Shown: piece by piece, positions 1-9,928 of the stretch
How the letters are laid out: every line of letters begins with the position of its first letter
Position numbering within the stretch: position 1 is the stretch's first letter
Source of the DNA: Streptomyces aidingensis
GTDB lineage: Bacteria > Actinomycetota > Actinomycetes > Streptomycetales > Streptomycetaceae
NCBI RefSeq assembly: GCF_900112355.1
Contig: NZ_FOLM01000019.1
Coordinates: forward strand, 1 to 64,000
Direction of reading: 5' to 3'
Length of the DNA: 64,000 nucleotides
Position numbers and translations under genes: made by a program
Notes under the pieces: model-generated
The model's database searches: none
What the model saw: the letters and a program-made list of their open reading frames with translations, nothing else
What the model was told of the DNA's origin: nothing

Positions 1-97
1 GCCACTCATCCCCGCCCGAAAGCGGTTCAGCGTTCGACTTGCATGTGTTAAGCACGCCGCCAGCGTTCGTCCTGAGCCAGGATCAAACTCTCCGTGA
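1..97 (-). rRNA. 16S ribosomal RNA, 5' end only
   Basis: The reverse complement of this stretch contains the universal bacterial 16S 5' signature (AGAGTTTGATCCTGGCTCAG, followed by the ACGAACGCTGGCGGCGTGC and ACACATGCAAGTCGAACG blocks). The molecule is transcribed leftwards and leaves the window after about 97 nt, so only its first few per cent is present. The 5' end is placed at about position 97 by similarity to actinobacterial 16S starts; it could be off by a few bases. The 23S and 5S genes would lie to the left, outside the window. Confidence 0.97.
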
Positions 98-284
98 ATG
101 CTCTCGAAACAACAGCATCACAAGAGCGGTGCGCCACCGGCGGAATCAGCCGGCCACGCACACAGCATCCTCGCTGTCAAACAACAAACAATCAATCAAA
201 GGAACCACCACAACCACCACAGGCACACACAATGCGGCCCGCGACGGAAACGGGGGTTGCCAAATATCTGGCGTTGACTTTTGG

Positions 285-303
285 CACGCTGTTGAGTTCT
301 CAA
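285..303 (-). promoter_or_regulatory. rrn leader conserved box
   Basis: On the minus strand this reads TTGAGAACTCAACAGCGTG, a motif that recurs in leaders of actinobacterial 16S precursors upstream of mature 16S. It lies about 190 nt upstream of the mature 5' end. It is probably part of the leader's processing or antitermination structure. That role is inferred from position and general knowledge. Confidence 0.6.
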
Positions 304-464
304 GGAACGGACACTGCCATCGGTATCCCTCTCGGGAATCCCTCCGGGCGGTGATCACCACCGTAGAGCATTCACCCGGGCTCCGCCAAATCGGGGAGGA
401 AAGAGAAAACGCCTGGTGGCAACGGAGGCCGTGGAGCCCTAGCGGCTTCACGGCAACCCGAGCA

Positions 465-493
465 ACGTTACGGATCCGGGTCGGGAGTGTCAA
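465..493 (-). promoter_or_regulatory. rrn operon promoter
   Basis: Minus-strand hexamers TTGACA (493-488) and TAACGT (470-465) are separated by exactly 17 nt, close to the housekeeping sigma-70/HrdB consensus. They lie about 370 nt upstream of the 16S 5' end, where rrn promoters usually sit. Streptomyces rrn operons normally have several promoters. I could not place others convincingly: a second TTGACA at 180-175 lacks a matching -10. The 98-619 interval holds no credible protein gene. Confidence 0.7.
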
Positions 494-619
494 GTGTGGC
501 CTGTGTCACCTCATGGGTCACCAGTATGCGCACGGGGCTTCCGCGCCGCCGTTTATTGAGTAGCCGATCGATGACGCTCCGCACTACTGTCGCTCACTCG
601 CGCGAGGGGAGGCAGGAAT

Positions 620-1432
620 GTGATGCGCTCGACCGGGCTGTACTGGGCGGTGACGCGCGGGAGTTTCCGGCGGTTTGCCACGTATCGGGTCGCCACCGCG
701 GCCGGCATCTTCACCAATACCGTCTTCGGCTTCATTCTCAGCTACACCTATATCGCCCTGTGGAGTCAGCGTCCGGGGCTCGGCGGCTATGACCAGTCCC
801 AGGCGCTCACCTTCGTCTGGGTCGGCCAGGCCCTGCTGATGGCCCTGGCCATCATGGGCGGCGGTCTGGAGGTCGAGCTCCAGTCCCGTATCCGCAGCGG
901 GGACGTGGCCATCGACATGTACCGGCCGGCGGATCTCCAGACGTGGTGGGCGGCGGCGGACGCCGGCCGGGCCGGCTACCACCTCCTCGCCCGCGGCCTG
1001 CTGCCGATGGCCGCCGGCGCGCTGGCGTTCCCGCTGGCGCTGCCGCTGGACCCGCTGCGCTGGGCGGCCTTCCTGCTGTCCACCGCGCTCGCGTTCCTGG
1101 TGAGCATCGCCATCCGCTACATGGTGGGGCTGACCGCCTTCTGGCTGATGGACGGCGCCGGGATCAACATGGCCGCCAGCCTGTGCTCCGTCTTCTTCTC
1201 CGGGATGCTGCTGCCGCTGACCGTCTTCCCCGGCTCCTTCGGCGAGGCCGTGCGGTGGCTGCCCTGGTCGTCCGTCCTCCAGGTGCCGGCCGATGTGCTG
1301 CTGGGGCGGCACACCGGCGCCGGGCTGCTGGCCGCGTTCGCCTTCCAGGCGGGCTGGGCGGTGGTGCTGCTCCTGGCCGGGCGGGCGGTACAGGCGGCGG
1401 CCACCCGGAAGGTGGTGGTCCAGGGTGGCTGA
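620..1432 (+). CDS. ABC-2 type exporter permease, first subunit
   Basis: Integral membrane protein of 270 aa with about six hydrophobic segments. It looks like the membrane subunit of an ABC-2 (DUF990-like) export system. The start is GTG 620, with a GAGGGGAGGCAGG-type ribosome binding region just upstream; the ATG at 623 is an alternative. Its stop overlaps the start of the next permease by 8 bp, and the ATPase follows directly, giving a permease-permease-ATPase operon. Substrate is unknown. Paired DUF990-like permeases with one ATPase are common in Streptomyces and are usually annotated as multidrug or lipid exporters, which is not proven. Confidence 0.88.
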   Translation: MMRSTGLYWAVTRGSFRRFATYRVATAAGIFTNTVFGFILSYTYIALWSQRPGLGGYDQSQALTFVWVGQALLMALAIMGGGLEVELQSRIRSGDVAIDMYRPADLQTWWAAADAGRAGYHLLARGLLPMAAGALAFPLALPLDPLRWAAFLLSTALAFLVSIAIRYMVGLTAFWLMDGAGINMAASLCSVFFSGMLLPLTVFPGSFGEAVRWLPWSSVLQVPADVLLGRHTGAGLLAAFAFQAGWAVVLLLAGRAVQAAATRKVVVQGG

Positions 1433-2249
1433 ACTCGCCGGCCGGACCGTGGACGGGATCCGCGCCTACGGGCTGATCGTGGCCATGTGGGTGCGCTCCA
1501 CCATGACCTACCGGGCCTCCTTCCTCGTCACCATGGCCGGGCACGGGCTGGCCACGGCACTGGACTTCGTGGCGATCCTCATCATGTTCACCCATGTGGA
1601 GACGCTGGGCGGCTTCGGCGTGGCGGAGGTCGCCCTGCTGTACGGGACGACGAGCCTGTCGCTGGGGCTGGCGGATCTGCTGCTGGGCAACATGGACCGG
1701 CTGGGGGCGCGGATCAGGGACGGCACGCTGGACACCCTGCTGGTCCGCCCGGTACCGGTGTTCGCGCAGCTCGCCGCCGACCGCTTCGCCCTGCGCCGCC
1801 TCGGCCGGGTGACCCAGGGGCTGCTGGTGCTGGCCTGGTCGCTGACCCGGCTCGACCTGGACTGGTCGCCGGGCCGGGCGCTGCTGCTGGTGGTCATGGT
1901 GGTGAGCGGCGGGGCCATCTTCGGTTCCCTCTTCGCCCTCGGCGGCGCCTTCCAGTTCTGGGCGCAGGACGCGGCCGAGGCGCAGAACTCGTTCACCTAC
2001 GGCGGCAGCACGCTGCTGCAGTATCCGCCGACGATCTTCGCCAAGGATCTGGTGCGCGGGGTGACCTTTGTGGTGCCGCTGGCCTTTGTGAACTGGCTTC
2101 CGGCGCTGCGGCTGCTGGGCCGGGACGATCCCCTGGGGCTGCCCGGCTGGGTGGATCTGCTGTCGCCGGTGGTGGCGGCGGCGATGTGCGGGCTGACGGC
2201 GCTGGTGTGGCGGGCCGGGGTGCGCAGTTACCGGAGCACGGGAAGCTGA
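1425..2249 (+). CDS. ABC-2 type exporter permease, second subunit
   Basis: A 274-aa membrane protein, probably the heteromeric partner of the upstream permease. GTG 1425 is chosen because it begins a MAELAGRTVDGIRAYGLI-like N-terminus matching this family and overlaps the preceding stop by 8 bp, indicating translational coupling. Longer upstream extensions would run through the upstream permease in another frame. Hydrophobic helices alternate with short polar loops to the end. It works with the ATPase at 2261-3331; the exported substrate is unknown. Confidence 0.87.
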   Translation: MAELAGRTVDGIRAYGLIVAMWVRSTMTYRASFLVTMAGHGLATALDFVAILIMFTHVETLGGFGVAEVALLYGTTSLSLGLADLLLGNMDRLGARIRDGTLDTLLVRPVPVFAQLAADRFALRRLGRVTQGLLVLAWSLTRLDLDWSPGRALLLVVMVVSGGAIFGSLFALGGAFQFWAQDAAEAQNSFTYGGSTLLQYPPTIFAKDLVRGVTFVVPLAFVNWLPALRLLGRDDPLGLPGWVDLLSPVVAAAMCGLTALVWRAGVRSYRSTGS

Positions 2250-2260
2250 GGGATGCCGAG

Positions 2261-3331
2261 GTGAGGAATGTGACGACGGCGGAAGCGGGCGGAGCGCCCG
2301 GTGCGGCGGAAGCGGAAGCGGCAGCGGCGGCGGCCGGTGAGGTCCGGGCGGGCACGGGCGATCTGGTCGTGGTCCAGGGGCTGGAGAAGGTCTTCACGGT
2401 GCGGCGGCGGGTGCCCGGCCGTGGGCGGCTGCGCCGGGAGCGGCAGCGGGTGCGGGCGGTGGACGGGATCTCGTTCCGGGTGGCGCGCGGCGAGATGGTG
2501 GGCTACATCGGGCCGAACGGTGCCGGGAAGTCCACCACCATCAAGATGCTGACCGGGATTCTCACGCCCAGCGGGGGCCGTATCCGGGTGGCGGGCATCG
2601 ATCCGTCCCGGGAACGGACCCGGCTGGCGCGGCGGATGGGCGTGGTGTTCGGCCAGCGCACCACGCTGTGGTGGGATCTGCCGCTGCGCGACTCCTATGC
2701 GCTGGTGCGGCGGATGTACCGGGTGCCCCAGGCCCGTTTCCGGGCGAATCTGGAGCGCTGCATGGAGCTGCTGGACCTGGAGCCGCTGATGGACGTTCCG
2801 GTGCGCCAGCTCTCGCTGGGGCAGCGGATGCGCGGCGACATCGCGGCGGCCCTGCTGCACGATCCGGAGGTGCTGTATCTGGACGAGCCGACGATCGGGC
2901 TGGATGTGGTGAGCAAGGCGAAGGTGCGGGGCTTTCTGCGCGAGCTGAACACCGAGCGGGGCACCACCGTGCTGCTGACCACGCACGACCTGTCGGACAT
3001 CGAACAGCTCTGCCGCCGGGTGGTGGTGATCGACCACGGCCGGCTGATGTACGACGGGACGCTGTCCGGGCTGCACCGGCGCGGCCGGAGCGAGCGGACC
3101 CTGGTGGTGGATCTGGAGCGGGAGACGGAGCCGATCGGGATTCCCGGGGCGCGCACGGTGCGGGTGGAGGGACCGCGGCAGTGGCTGGCGTTCCCGGCCG
3201 AGGCGAGTGCCGCACCGCTGGTGGCGCAAATCGCGGAGGGGTATCCACTGGCCGATCTGTCGGTGCGGGAGCCGGAGATCGAGGAGGTGATCGCCCGGAT
3301 GTACGCCCGGGGCGGGCGCGCGGACGGGTAG
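2261..3331 (+). CDS. ABC transporter ATP-binding protein
   Basis: ATPase of the exporter, about 356 aa. It has Walker A GPNGAGKST, a signature-like LSLGQRMRGD, Walker B VLYLDEPTIGLD and the switch His in LLTTHD. A C-terminal tail of about 90 aa follows the nucleotide-binding domain. The N-terminus has an Ala/Glu-rich stretch before the domain proper. GTG 2261 is chosen, with GTG 2270 as the alternative; it starts 12 nt after the permease stop. An insertion of charged residues after the first beta strand (RRRVPGRGRLRRERQRV) is typical of the NatA-like branch that pairs with DUF990 permeases. Confidence 0.92.
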   Translation: MRNVTTAEAGGAPGAAEAEAAAAAAGEVRAGTGDLVVVQGLEKVFTVRRRVPGRGRLRRERQRVRAVDGISFRVARGEMVGYIGPNGAGKSTTIKMLTGILTPSGGRIRVAGIDPSRERTRLARRMGVVFGQRTTLWWDLPLRDSYALVRRMYRVPQARFRANLERCMELLDLEPLMDVPVRQLSLGQRMRGDIAAALLHDPEVLYLDEPTIGLDVVSKAKVRGFLRELNTERGTTVLLTTHDLSDIEQLCRRVVVIDHGRLMYDGTLSGLHRRGRSERTLVVDLERETEPIGIPGARTVRVEGPRQWLAFPAEASAAPLVAQIAEGYPLADLSVREPEIEEVIARMYARGGRADG

Positions 3332-3374
3332 CGCCGGGCAGCCGGCGTCCCGCGTGGCGGCCCCGGGACCGTGG

Positions 3375-4193
3375 TCAGGTGGGGCCGTTGCCGCCGGAGG
3401 CGAGTTCACGGCTGCGGTCCCGGGCGGCCTCCAGCGCGGCCAGGAAGGCGGCCCGCACGCCGTGCTTCTCCAGTTCCCGGATGGCGCTGATGGTGGTGCC
3501 GCCGGGCGAGGTGACGGCCTCCCGCAGCCGTACCGGGTGCTCGCCGCTGTCCCGCAGCATCACCGAGGCGCCGTAGGCGGCCTGGACGATGAGGTCGTGC
3601 GCCTTGTCGCGGGGCAGGCCGAGCAGGATGCCGGCGTCGGTCATGGCCTCGACCAGGAAATAGAAGTAGGCGGGGCCGGAGCCGGAGAGCGCGGTGGCGG
3701 CGTCCTGCTGCGACTCGGGAAGCCGGATGGTCCGGCCCACGCTCCGGAACACCGCCTCGGCGTGGGCCAGATGCTCCTCCCCGGCGTGCGCACCGGCGGA
3801 GAGCACGGACATCGCCTCGTCGACCAGGGCGGGGGTGTTGGGCATGGCACGCACGACGGGGGTGCCGGGGCTGAGCCGGTCCTCCACGAAGCGGGTGGTG
3901 ATACCGGCGGCGGTGCTGATCACCAGCCGGTCGGCCGGGGTGTGCGGGGCCAGCTCCTCCAGCAGGGCGCCCATGTCCTGCGGCTTGACGGCGAGGATCA
4001 GGGTGTCGGCGGTCTTGGCGGCCTCGGCGTTGGTGACGACCTCGATGCCGTGGCGGGCGCGCAGCTCGGCGGCGCGTTCGGCGCGGCGGCAGGTGGCCAG
4101 CAGGTCGGCGGCGGCCCGGCCGCCGCGGCGCATGCCGCCGAGCAGCGCTTCACCGATCTTTCCGGCGCCGAGGACGGCGATCTTCTCGGTCAT
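3375..4193 (-). CDS. proC: pyrroline-5-carboxylate reductase
   Basis: Catalyses the last step of proline synthesis, NAD(P)H-dependent reduction of 1-pyrroline-5-carboxylate. The 272 aa fit the family length. The N-terminus carries the Rossmann dinucleotide motif VLGAGKIG; the C-terminal region has the conserved SGSGPAYFYFLVEA and TSPGGTT blocks typical of ProC. ATG 4193 is chosen because it gives this N-terminus and has GGTGAG upstream. It converges with the ABC operon, with a weak 6-bp hairpin (3332-3347) between them. Confidence 0.97.
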   Translation of the reverse strand: MTEKIAVLGAGKIGEALLGGMRRGGRAAADLLATCRRAERAAELRARHGIEVVTNAEAAKTADTLILAVKPQDMGALLEELAPHTPADRLVISTAAGITTRFVEDRLSPGTPVVRAMPNTPALVDEAMSVLSAGAHAGEEHLAHAEAVFRSVGRTIRLPESQQDAATALSGSGPAYFYFLVEAMTDAGILLGLPRDKAHDLIVQAAYGASVMLRDSGEHPVRLREAVTSPGGTTISAIRELEKHGVRAAFLAALEAARDRSRELASGGNGPT

Positions 4194-4286
4194 GGGGTGG
4201 CTCACCTTGTCACGGTCTCGGGGGGCGTGACTCTCATGGTGGCACCCAGGCCGGTCGCGCCGCGCGGCCGTCCACGCTGCGGAACC

Positions 4287-4324
4287 GGACGGCGGGGGCG
4301 GACGGCGGGGGCGGACGGCGGGGC
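4287..4324. repeat. G-rich 13-bp tandem repeat, three copies
   Basis: GGACGGCGGGGGC occurs in tandem from 4287, 4300 and 4313 (the third copy is one G short). The array lies between the sortase stop (4333) and the proC start (4193). It could fold as a G-rich structure, act as a pause or termination element, or be simple slippage; no function can be assigned. Confidence 0.75.
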
Positions 4325-4332
4325 GCGGGGGG

Positions 4333-5013
4333 CTATGCCTGGCCGATGAGGTGGGCGAAGACCACGACATTGCCGAGGTAGCCCTGGCTGTGCGAGAAGC
4401 CGCCGCCGCAGGTGATCAGGCGGAGCTCGGGGCGTCCGGTGTGGCCGTAGACAAGCTCGTCGGGGAACATCTCGCGGCCGAAGACCTCCACGGCGTCCAC
4501 CAGGAAGAGGGCGGTGCGGCCGTCGGCGCGGGCGACCTCCACCAGGTCGCCGCGGCGCAGCGCGCCCAGGTCGTAGAAGACGGCGGGGCCGTCGGCGTCG
4601 TCGACATGGCCGGCGATCAGGGCGGTGCCCTCGGAGCCCGGGGTGACACCGCCGTGGTACCAGCCGGCCAGATGGGACTTGTCCTCGGGCGGGATCTCCA
4701 GGCTGCCGTCCGGGCCGAGCCCGTAGCCGACGGTCGGGGCGTCCACGTCGATCGCGGGTATGCGGACGCCGATGGGCGTGGACGGCGGCAGCGATCCGGT
4801 GACCGCCGTGGCCCCGGCGGGGATCTCGGCGCGGGCGTCTATTCGGCCGGGATCGCCTTCCCCGCCGGGGCCGGCGGGAAAGCCCTGCTCCGCGCTGGGC
4901 TGGGGCGGGTCGGGGTGGCCGCCGGGCCCGGTCAGCAGCCAGACCGTGGTGGCCAGGGCGGTGGCCAGCGCGCCGGCCAGCAGCGCGTTGGCGGTCTTGT
5001 CGGCGGTCCGCAT
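4333..5013 (-). CDS. class F-like sortase
   Basis: Secreted, membrane-anchored transpeptidase-like protein of 226 aa. An N-terminal hydrophobic helix (about residues 10-30) is followed by a Pro/Gly-rich linker and a sortase beta barrel. The catalytic His lies in IAGHVDD and the catalytic Cys in LITCGGG. The C-terminal segment where many sortases carry the catalytic Arg reads GYLGNVVVFAHL, with no Arg at that spot. ATG 5013 is chosen because a perfect AGGAGGA sits just upstream; an in-frame ATG at 5040 lacks this. The neighbour at 5137-5679 is a plausible partner. Sortases of this short form are common in Streptomyces; the substrate is unknown. Confidence 0.88.
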   Translation of the reverse strand: MRTADKTANALLAGALATALATTVWLLTGPGGHPDPPQPSAEQGFPAGPGGEGDPGRIDARAEIPAGATAVTGSLPPSTPIGVRIPAIDVDAPTVGYGLGPDGSLEIPPEDKSHLAGWYHGGVTPGSEGTALIAGHVDDADGPAVFYDLGALRRGDLVEVARADGRTALFLVDAVEVFGREMFPDELVYGHTGRPELRLITCGGGFSHSQGYLGNVVVFAHLIGQA

Positions 5014-5136
5014 CGGTCCTCCTCCCGGCGCTCCCGGCACTCCCGGCGGCTCAGGCCTGCCGGTTCCGGCCGGCCGGGGCCGAGGACTGCGCCCCGGCCC
5101 GTCCGTCCCCTCTTCCGGATCCTCCGGACCGCGCGG

Positions 5137-5679
5137 TCAGTCCTCGCTGCCCGCGCTGCGGCGGCGGATCAGCCAGACGGCGCCCGCCGCGGCGGCGACC
5201 AGCGCGGCCGAGGTGCCGGCGATCAGCGCGGTACGGTCCTGGCCGGAGCCGCCGACACCGCCGCTGACGCTGCCGGAGGGCGAGGTGGTGGTGGTCGCGG
5301 TGGCGGTGGAGCTGGTCTGCACGACGCGCAGGGTGGCGGTGGCGATCCGGTTGCCGGTGGCGCAGCTCACCGCGATGCCGTAGTTGCCGACCGCGGTGTT
5401 GGCGGGCACCGTGAACTGGCCGATCAGCCCGCTGCTGTCGGTGGTGGGGCTCAGGGTGAAGGTGCCCACGCCGACGGAGGTGGCGTCGCCGGTGGCGCTG
5501 GTGTCGTCCTGGCAGTAGTCGGTGGTGACGGCCACGGAGTCGCCCGGCCTGGCCTGGTTCGGGAAGAGTTCGGCTTCGCCGAAGTCGCCCGCGGACGCGA
5601 TGCCCGCGGACAGGACCAGGGCGGCTGCAGTCGCGGCCGTGGTCAGAGTCGCCGGAGCGAGGGCTCGGGGTGCACGCAT
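5137..5679 (-). CDS. small cell-surface protein with signal peptide and C-terminal anchor
   Basis: A 180-aa exported protein. A signal peptide ending near AGIASAGD is followed by an Ig-like beta domain with a probable disulfide pair (Cys in DYCQDD and in VSCATG), a Thr/Ser-rich stalk, and a C-terminal hydrophobic helix ending in RRRSAGSED. It lacks a clear LPXTG or LAXTG motif, so it is probably membrane-anchored rather than sorted. It lies directly upstream of the class F-like sortase on the same strand (123-bp gap), a pairing that recurs in actinomycetes. A GGAGGACAGGA region precedes the ATG. Function unknown. Confidence 0.85.
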   Translation of the reverse strand: MRAPRALAPATLTTAATAAALVLSAGIASAGDFGEAELFPNQARPGDSVAVTTDYCQDDTSATGDATSVGVGTFTLSPTTDSSGLIGQFTVPANTAVGNYGIAVSCATGNRIATATLRVVQTSSTATATTTTSPSGSVSGGVGGSGQDRTALIAGTSAALVAAAAGAVWLIRRRSAGSED

Positions 5680-5980
5680 GTTGGGTCCTGTCCTCCGCAG
5701 GGAAACGCAGCCACGGTGCCGGTACGCACCGCATGCCTCGATCCCATCGCCCGCGGCGGCCGGACGCGCGCCGGGCCGCGCGGGCAGGCCCGGGCCACGG
5801 GCCTCCCTCCGGGCGCCGCGGGCGGGAGAAACCGCAGGTCAGCGGGGTGAGGTTCGGCCCGGCGGGGACGGCGCAAGTTACGCCGCCCGAGCGACCCCCA
5901 CTCGGCGCACACCCCGGCCGGGCCGCGGGCCCGTGGCGGGCCCGGACCCGGACGCGGTCTCCGGGTGACGCGCCCGCGGG
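5680..5980. other. intergenic region, no gene seen
   Basis: About 300 bp separate the surface-protein start from the next minus-strand stop. Open frames here are GC-driven and have no plausible starts or family resemblance. It presumably contains the promoter for the surface protein/sortase pair; I could not identify convincing hexamers. Confidence 0.5.
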
Positions 5981-6502
5981 TCAGGTGCGCTTCTTCGTGC
6001 GGCGCGAGGGATTGCCGGAACGCCGGCTGCCCCGGCGCTCGTACTGCTCCAGGGCCCGCTCGTACTCGGCCCGCCGCAGCCCCTCGCCGGGGGCCTCGAT
6101 GCCGCTGCGCAGCGCGTACGCCAGCAGCACGCCGATGAAGCCGATCAGCTTGATGGACGCGAAGCTGGGCTCGTCGCCGCGCAGCGCGGCGGGCCGCCGG
6201 TAGGAGCCCCAGGTGCGGGTGAAGGCGATGGAGCTGCACAGTGCGAAGGCGACCACCAGCAGCACACGGAGCCAGTCCGAGGTCTCCGAGAGCTCCAGGC
6301 CGTCATACGCCAGGCGCAGCAGCAGCACCCCCGCCACCGCGAGCAGCGACGCGCCGAGCCCGAGCAGAAAGCGCCGCGGCAGATAGCCGCGCGAGTGGTC
6401 CAGCCAGCTCGTGCCGTAGAAGCGGATGGCCGCGGGCTCGGGACGGCCGCGGTCTTCCGGTGCGGCGGCGGCGGGGGCCGGGGACTGGTCCTTGCTGCTC
6501 AT
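5981..6502 (-). CDS. conserved membrane protein, unknown function
   Basis: A 173-aa protein. Its cytoplasmic N-terminus is Pro/Ala-rich (about 25 aa), followed by three hydrophobic helices (around FLLGLGASLLAVAGVLLL, LRVLLVVAFALCSSIAF and IKLIGFIGVLLAYAL), then a basic, Arg-rich C-terminal tail ending KKRT. ATG 6502 is chosen; upstream in-frame codons have no membrane-protein character. It is divergent from the kinase gene (97 bp apart). No recognised catalytic motif. Confidence 0.78.
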   Translation of the reverse strand: MSSKDQSPAPAAAAPEDRGRPEPAAIRFYGTSWLDHSRGYLPRRFLLGLGASLLAVAGVLLLRLAYDGLELSETSDWLRVLLVVAFALCSSIAFTRTWGSYRRPAALRGDEPSFASIKLIGFIGVLLAYALRSGIEAPGEGLRRAEYERALEQYERRGSRRSGNPSRRTKKRT

Positions 6503-6599
6503 GACCCCGATTATCACCTTTGGCCACCGCTGCTGGGGAGACGCGGGGCATCGATACCCTGTGCTGACGGACAGGCCCGGGTCGGCGAAGGGGGAAGCG

Positions 6600-8877
<2,278 letters not shown>

Positions 8878-8882
<5 letters not shown>

Positions 8883-8901
8883 CGCCCGGCCGGGCGTCAC
8901 C
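8878..8901. terminator. 24-bp perfect palindrome between convergent genes
   Basis: GGTGACGCCCGG and its exact complement CCGGGCGTCACC abut, overlapping the kinase stop codon. They lie immediately before the lectin gene's stop on the other strand. It is probably a bidirectional terminator; no U tract follows, as is usual in actinobacteria. Confidence 0.65.
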
Positions 8902-8904
8902 GGT

Positions 8905-9885
8905 TCACAGCCGTTCGAACGTCCAGCGCTGGGCCGCGGTGCCGTTGCACTCCCACATGTGCACATTGACGCCGCTTCGCGGGTCGCTGTTGAAGACGTC
9001 GAGGCAGTAGCCGGTCTGGTAGGAGACGATCCGGAAGGTGGTGTCGCCGGTGTTCTCGATGCGCCACTGCTGGTTCGGCCCGCCGTTGCACGCCCACAGC
9101 TGGACGTTGGCGGCCAGGCTGGTGGACTGGTTCTCCACGTCGGCGCAGTGCGACTTGACGTGCAGGGTGTAGGTGCCGTTGCCGGTGCGGTTCACCGTGA
9201 CCTTCTGGGCCGCCGTGCCGTTGCAGGCCCACTGCTGGACGTTGGCGCCCAGCGGGTCGTCGGCGCCCACGTCGAGGCAGGCGCCGAAGGCGGTGTGGAT
9301 GCGGTAGGTCACCCTGTGCTGAACCTGGGTGACGGGGCCGGTCTCCGCCTGCCGGGGTTCCTCGGCCGGCTGCCCGGCGGGCTCGCCGGCCGGTTCGTCC
9401 GCGGGCTCCTCGGCGGGCTGCTCGGCGGGGCCGTCCTCCGGCTGCTCCGCGGGCTGCTCGGCCGGTTCGTCCGCGGGTTCGCCGGCCGGCCGCCCGGCGG
9501 GCTCCTCGGCGGTGCCCCGGCCGGAGTCCCCGGCGGGCTCCTCCCCGGCCGGTTCCTGTTCCTCCTCCTCCGGCTCCGAGGGGACCCCGGTCTCCTCCGG
9601 CTCCTCGGCCGGGGAGTCCTCCGCCGGCGGTGCGGCGGCGTCCCCGGACGGGCCCTCGGCGGTGGGGGCGGGGCTGAGTGAGGCGGCGGCGGGCCGGGCG
9701 GTGTCGCCGCGCCCGTCGAACAGCACCGCTCCGGCCAGCCACACCAGCAGCACCGCGGCGGCCGAGGTCACCGCGCCGCAGCCGAGCGAGCTGAACACCC
9801 GCCGCGGGGGCCGCAGCCCGCGCGGCGCCACGGCGGGCCGCCGGGCGAAGGTGTGGGAGAAGCGGGGGCCGGGGGTCTTCGGCAT
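8905..9885 (-). CDS. membrane-anchored ricin-type beta-trefoil lectin
   Basis: A 326-aa protein. It has a basic cytoplasmic N-terminus, a transmembrane helix around TSAAAVLLVWLAGAVLF, and a long Pro/Glu/Ala stalk of EEPAGEPADEPAEQP-type repeats. A C-terminal ricin B-like domain has three subrepeats with VQQWACNG, VQLWACNG and VHMWECNG, and QxW motifs. These features predict a cell-surface carbohydrate binder. ATG 9885 is chosen with AGGAATC upstream; an in-frame start at 9909 is possible. It follows the EccA-like gene by 43 nt on the same strand, so it is likely the third gene of the giant-gene operon. Confidence 0.88.
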   Translation of the reverse strand: MPKTPGPRFSHTFARRPAVAPRGLRPPRRVFSSLGCGAVTSAAAVLLVWLAGAVLFDGRGDTARPAAASLSPAPTAEGPSGDAAAPPAEDSPAEEPEETGVPSEPEEEEQEPAGEEPAGDSGRGTAEEPAGRPAGEPADEPAEQPAEQPEDGPAEQPAEEPADEPAGEPAGQPAEEPRQAETGPVTQVQHRVTYRIHTAFGACLDVGADDPLGANVQQWACNGTAAQKVTVNRTGNGTYTLHVKSHCADVENQSTSLAANVQLWACNGGPNQQWRIENTGDTTFRIVSYQTGYCLDVFNSDPRSGVNVHMWECNGTAAQRWTFERL

Positions 9886-9928
9886 GGAGAGATTCCTTAC
9901 GGGTCTCACGGTCTCGGGGGCCGGGGTT

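Noticed and set aside
152..180. Second TTGACA in the rrn leader as another promoter
   Set aside because: No matching -10 hexamer 16-18 nt downstream on the minus strand.
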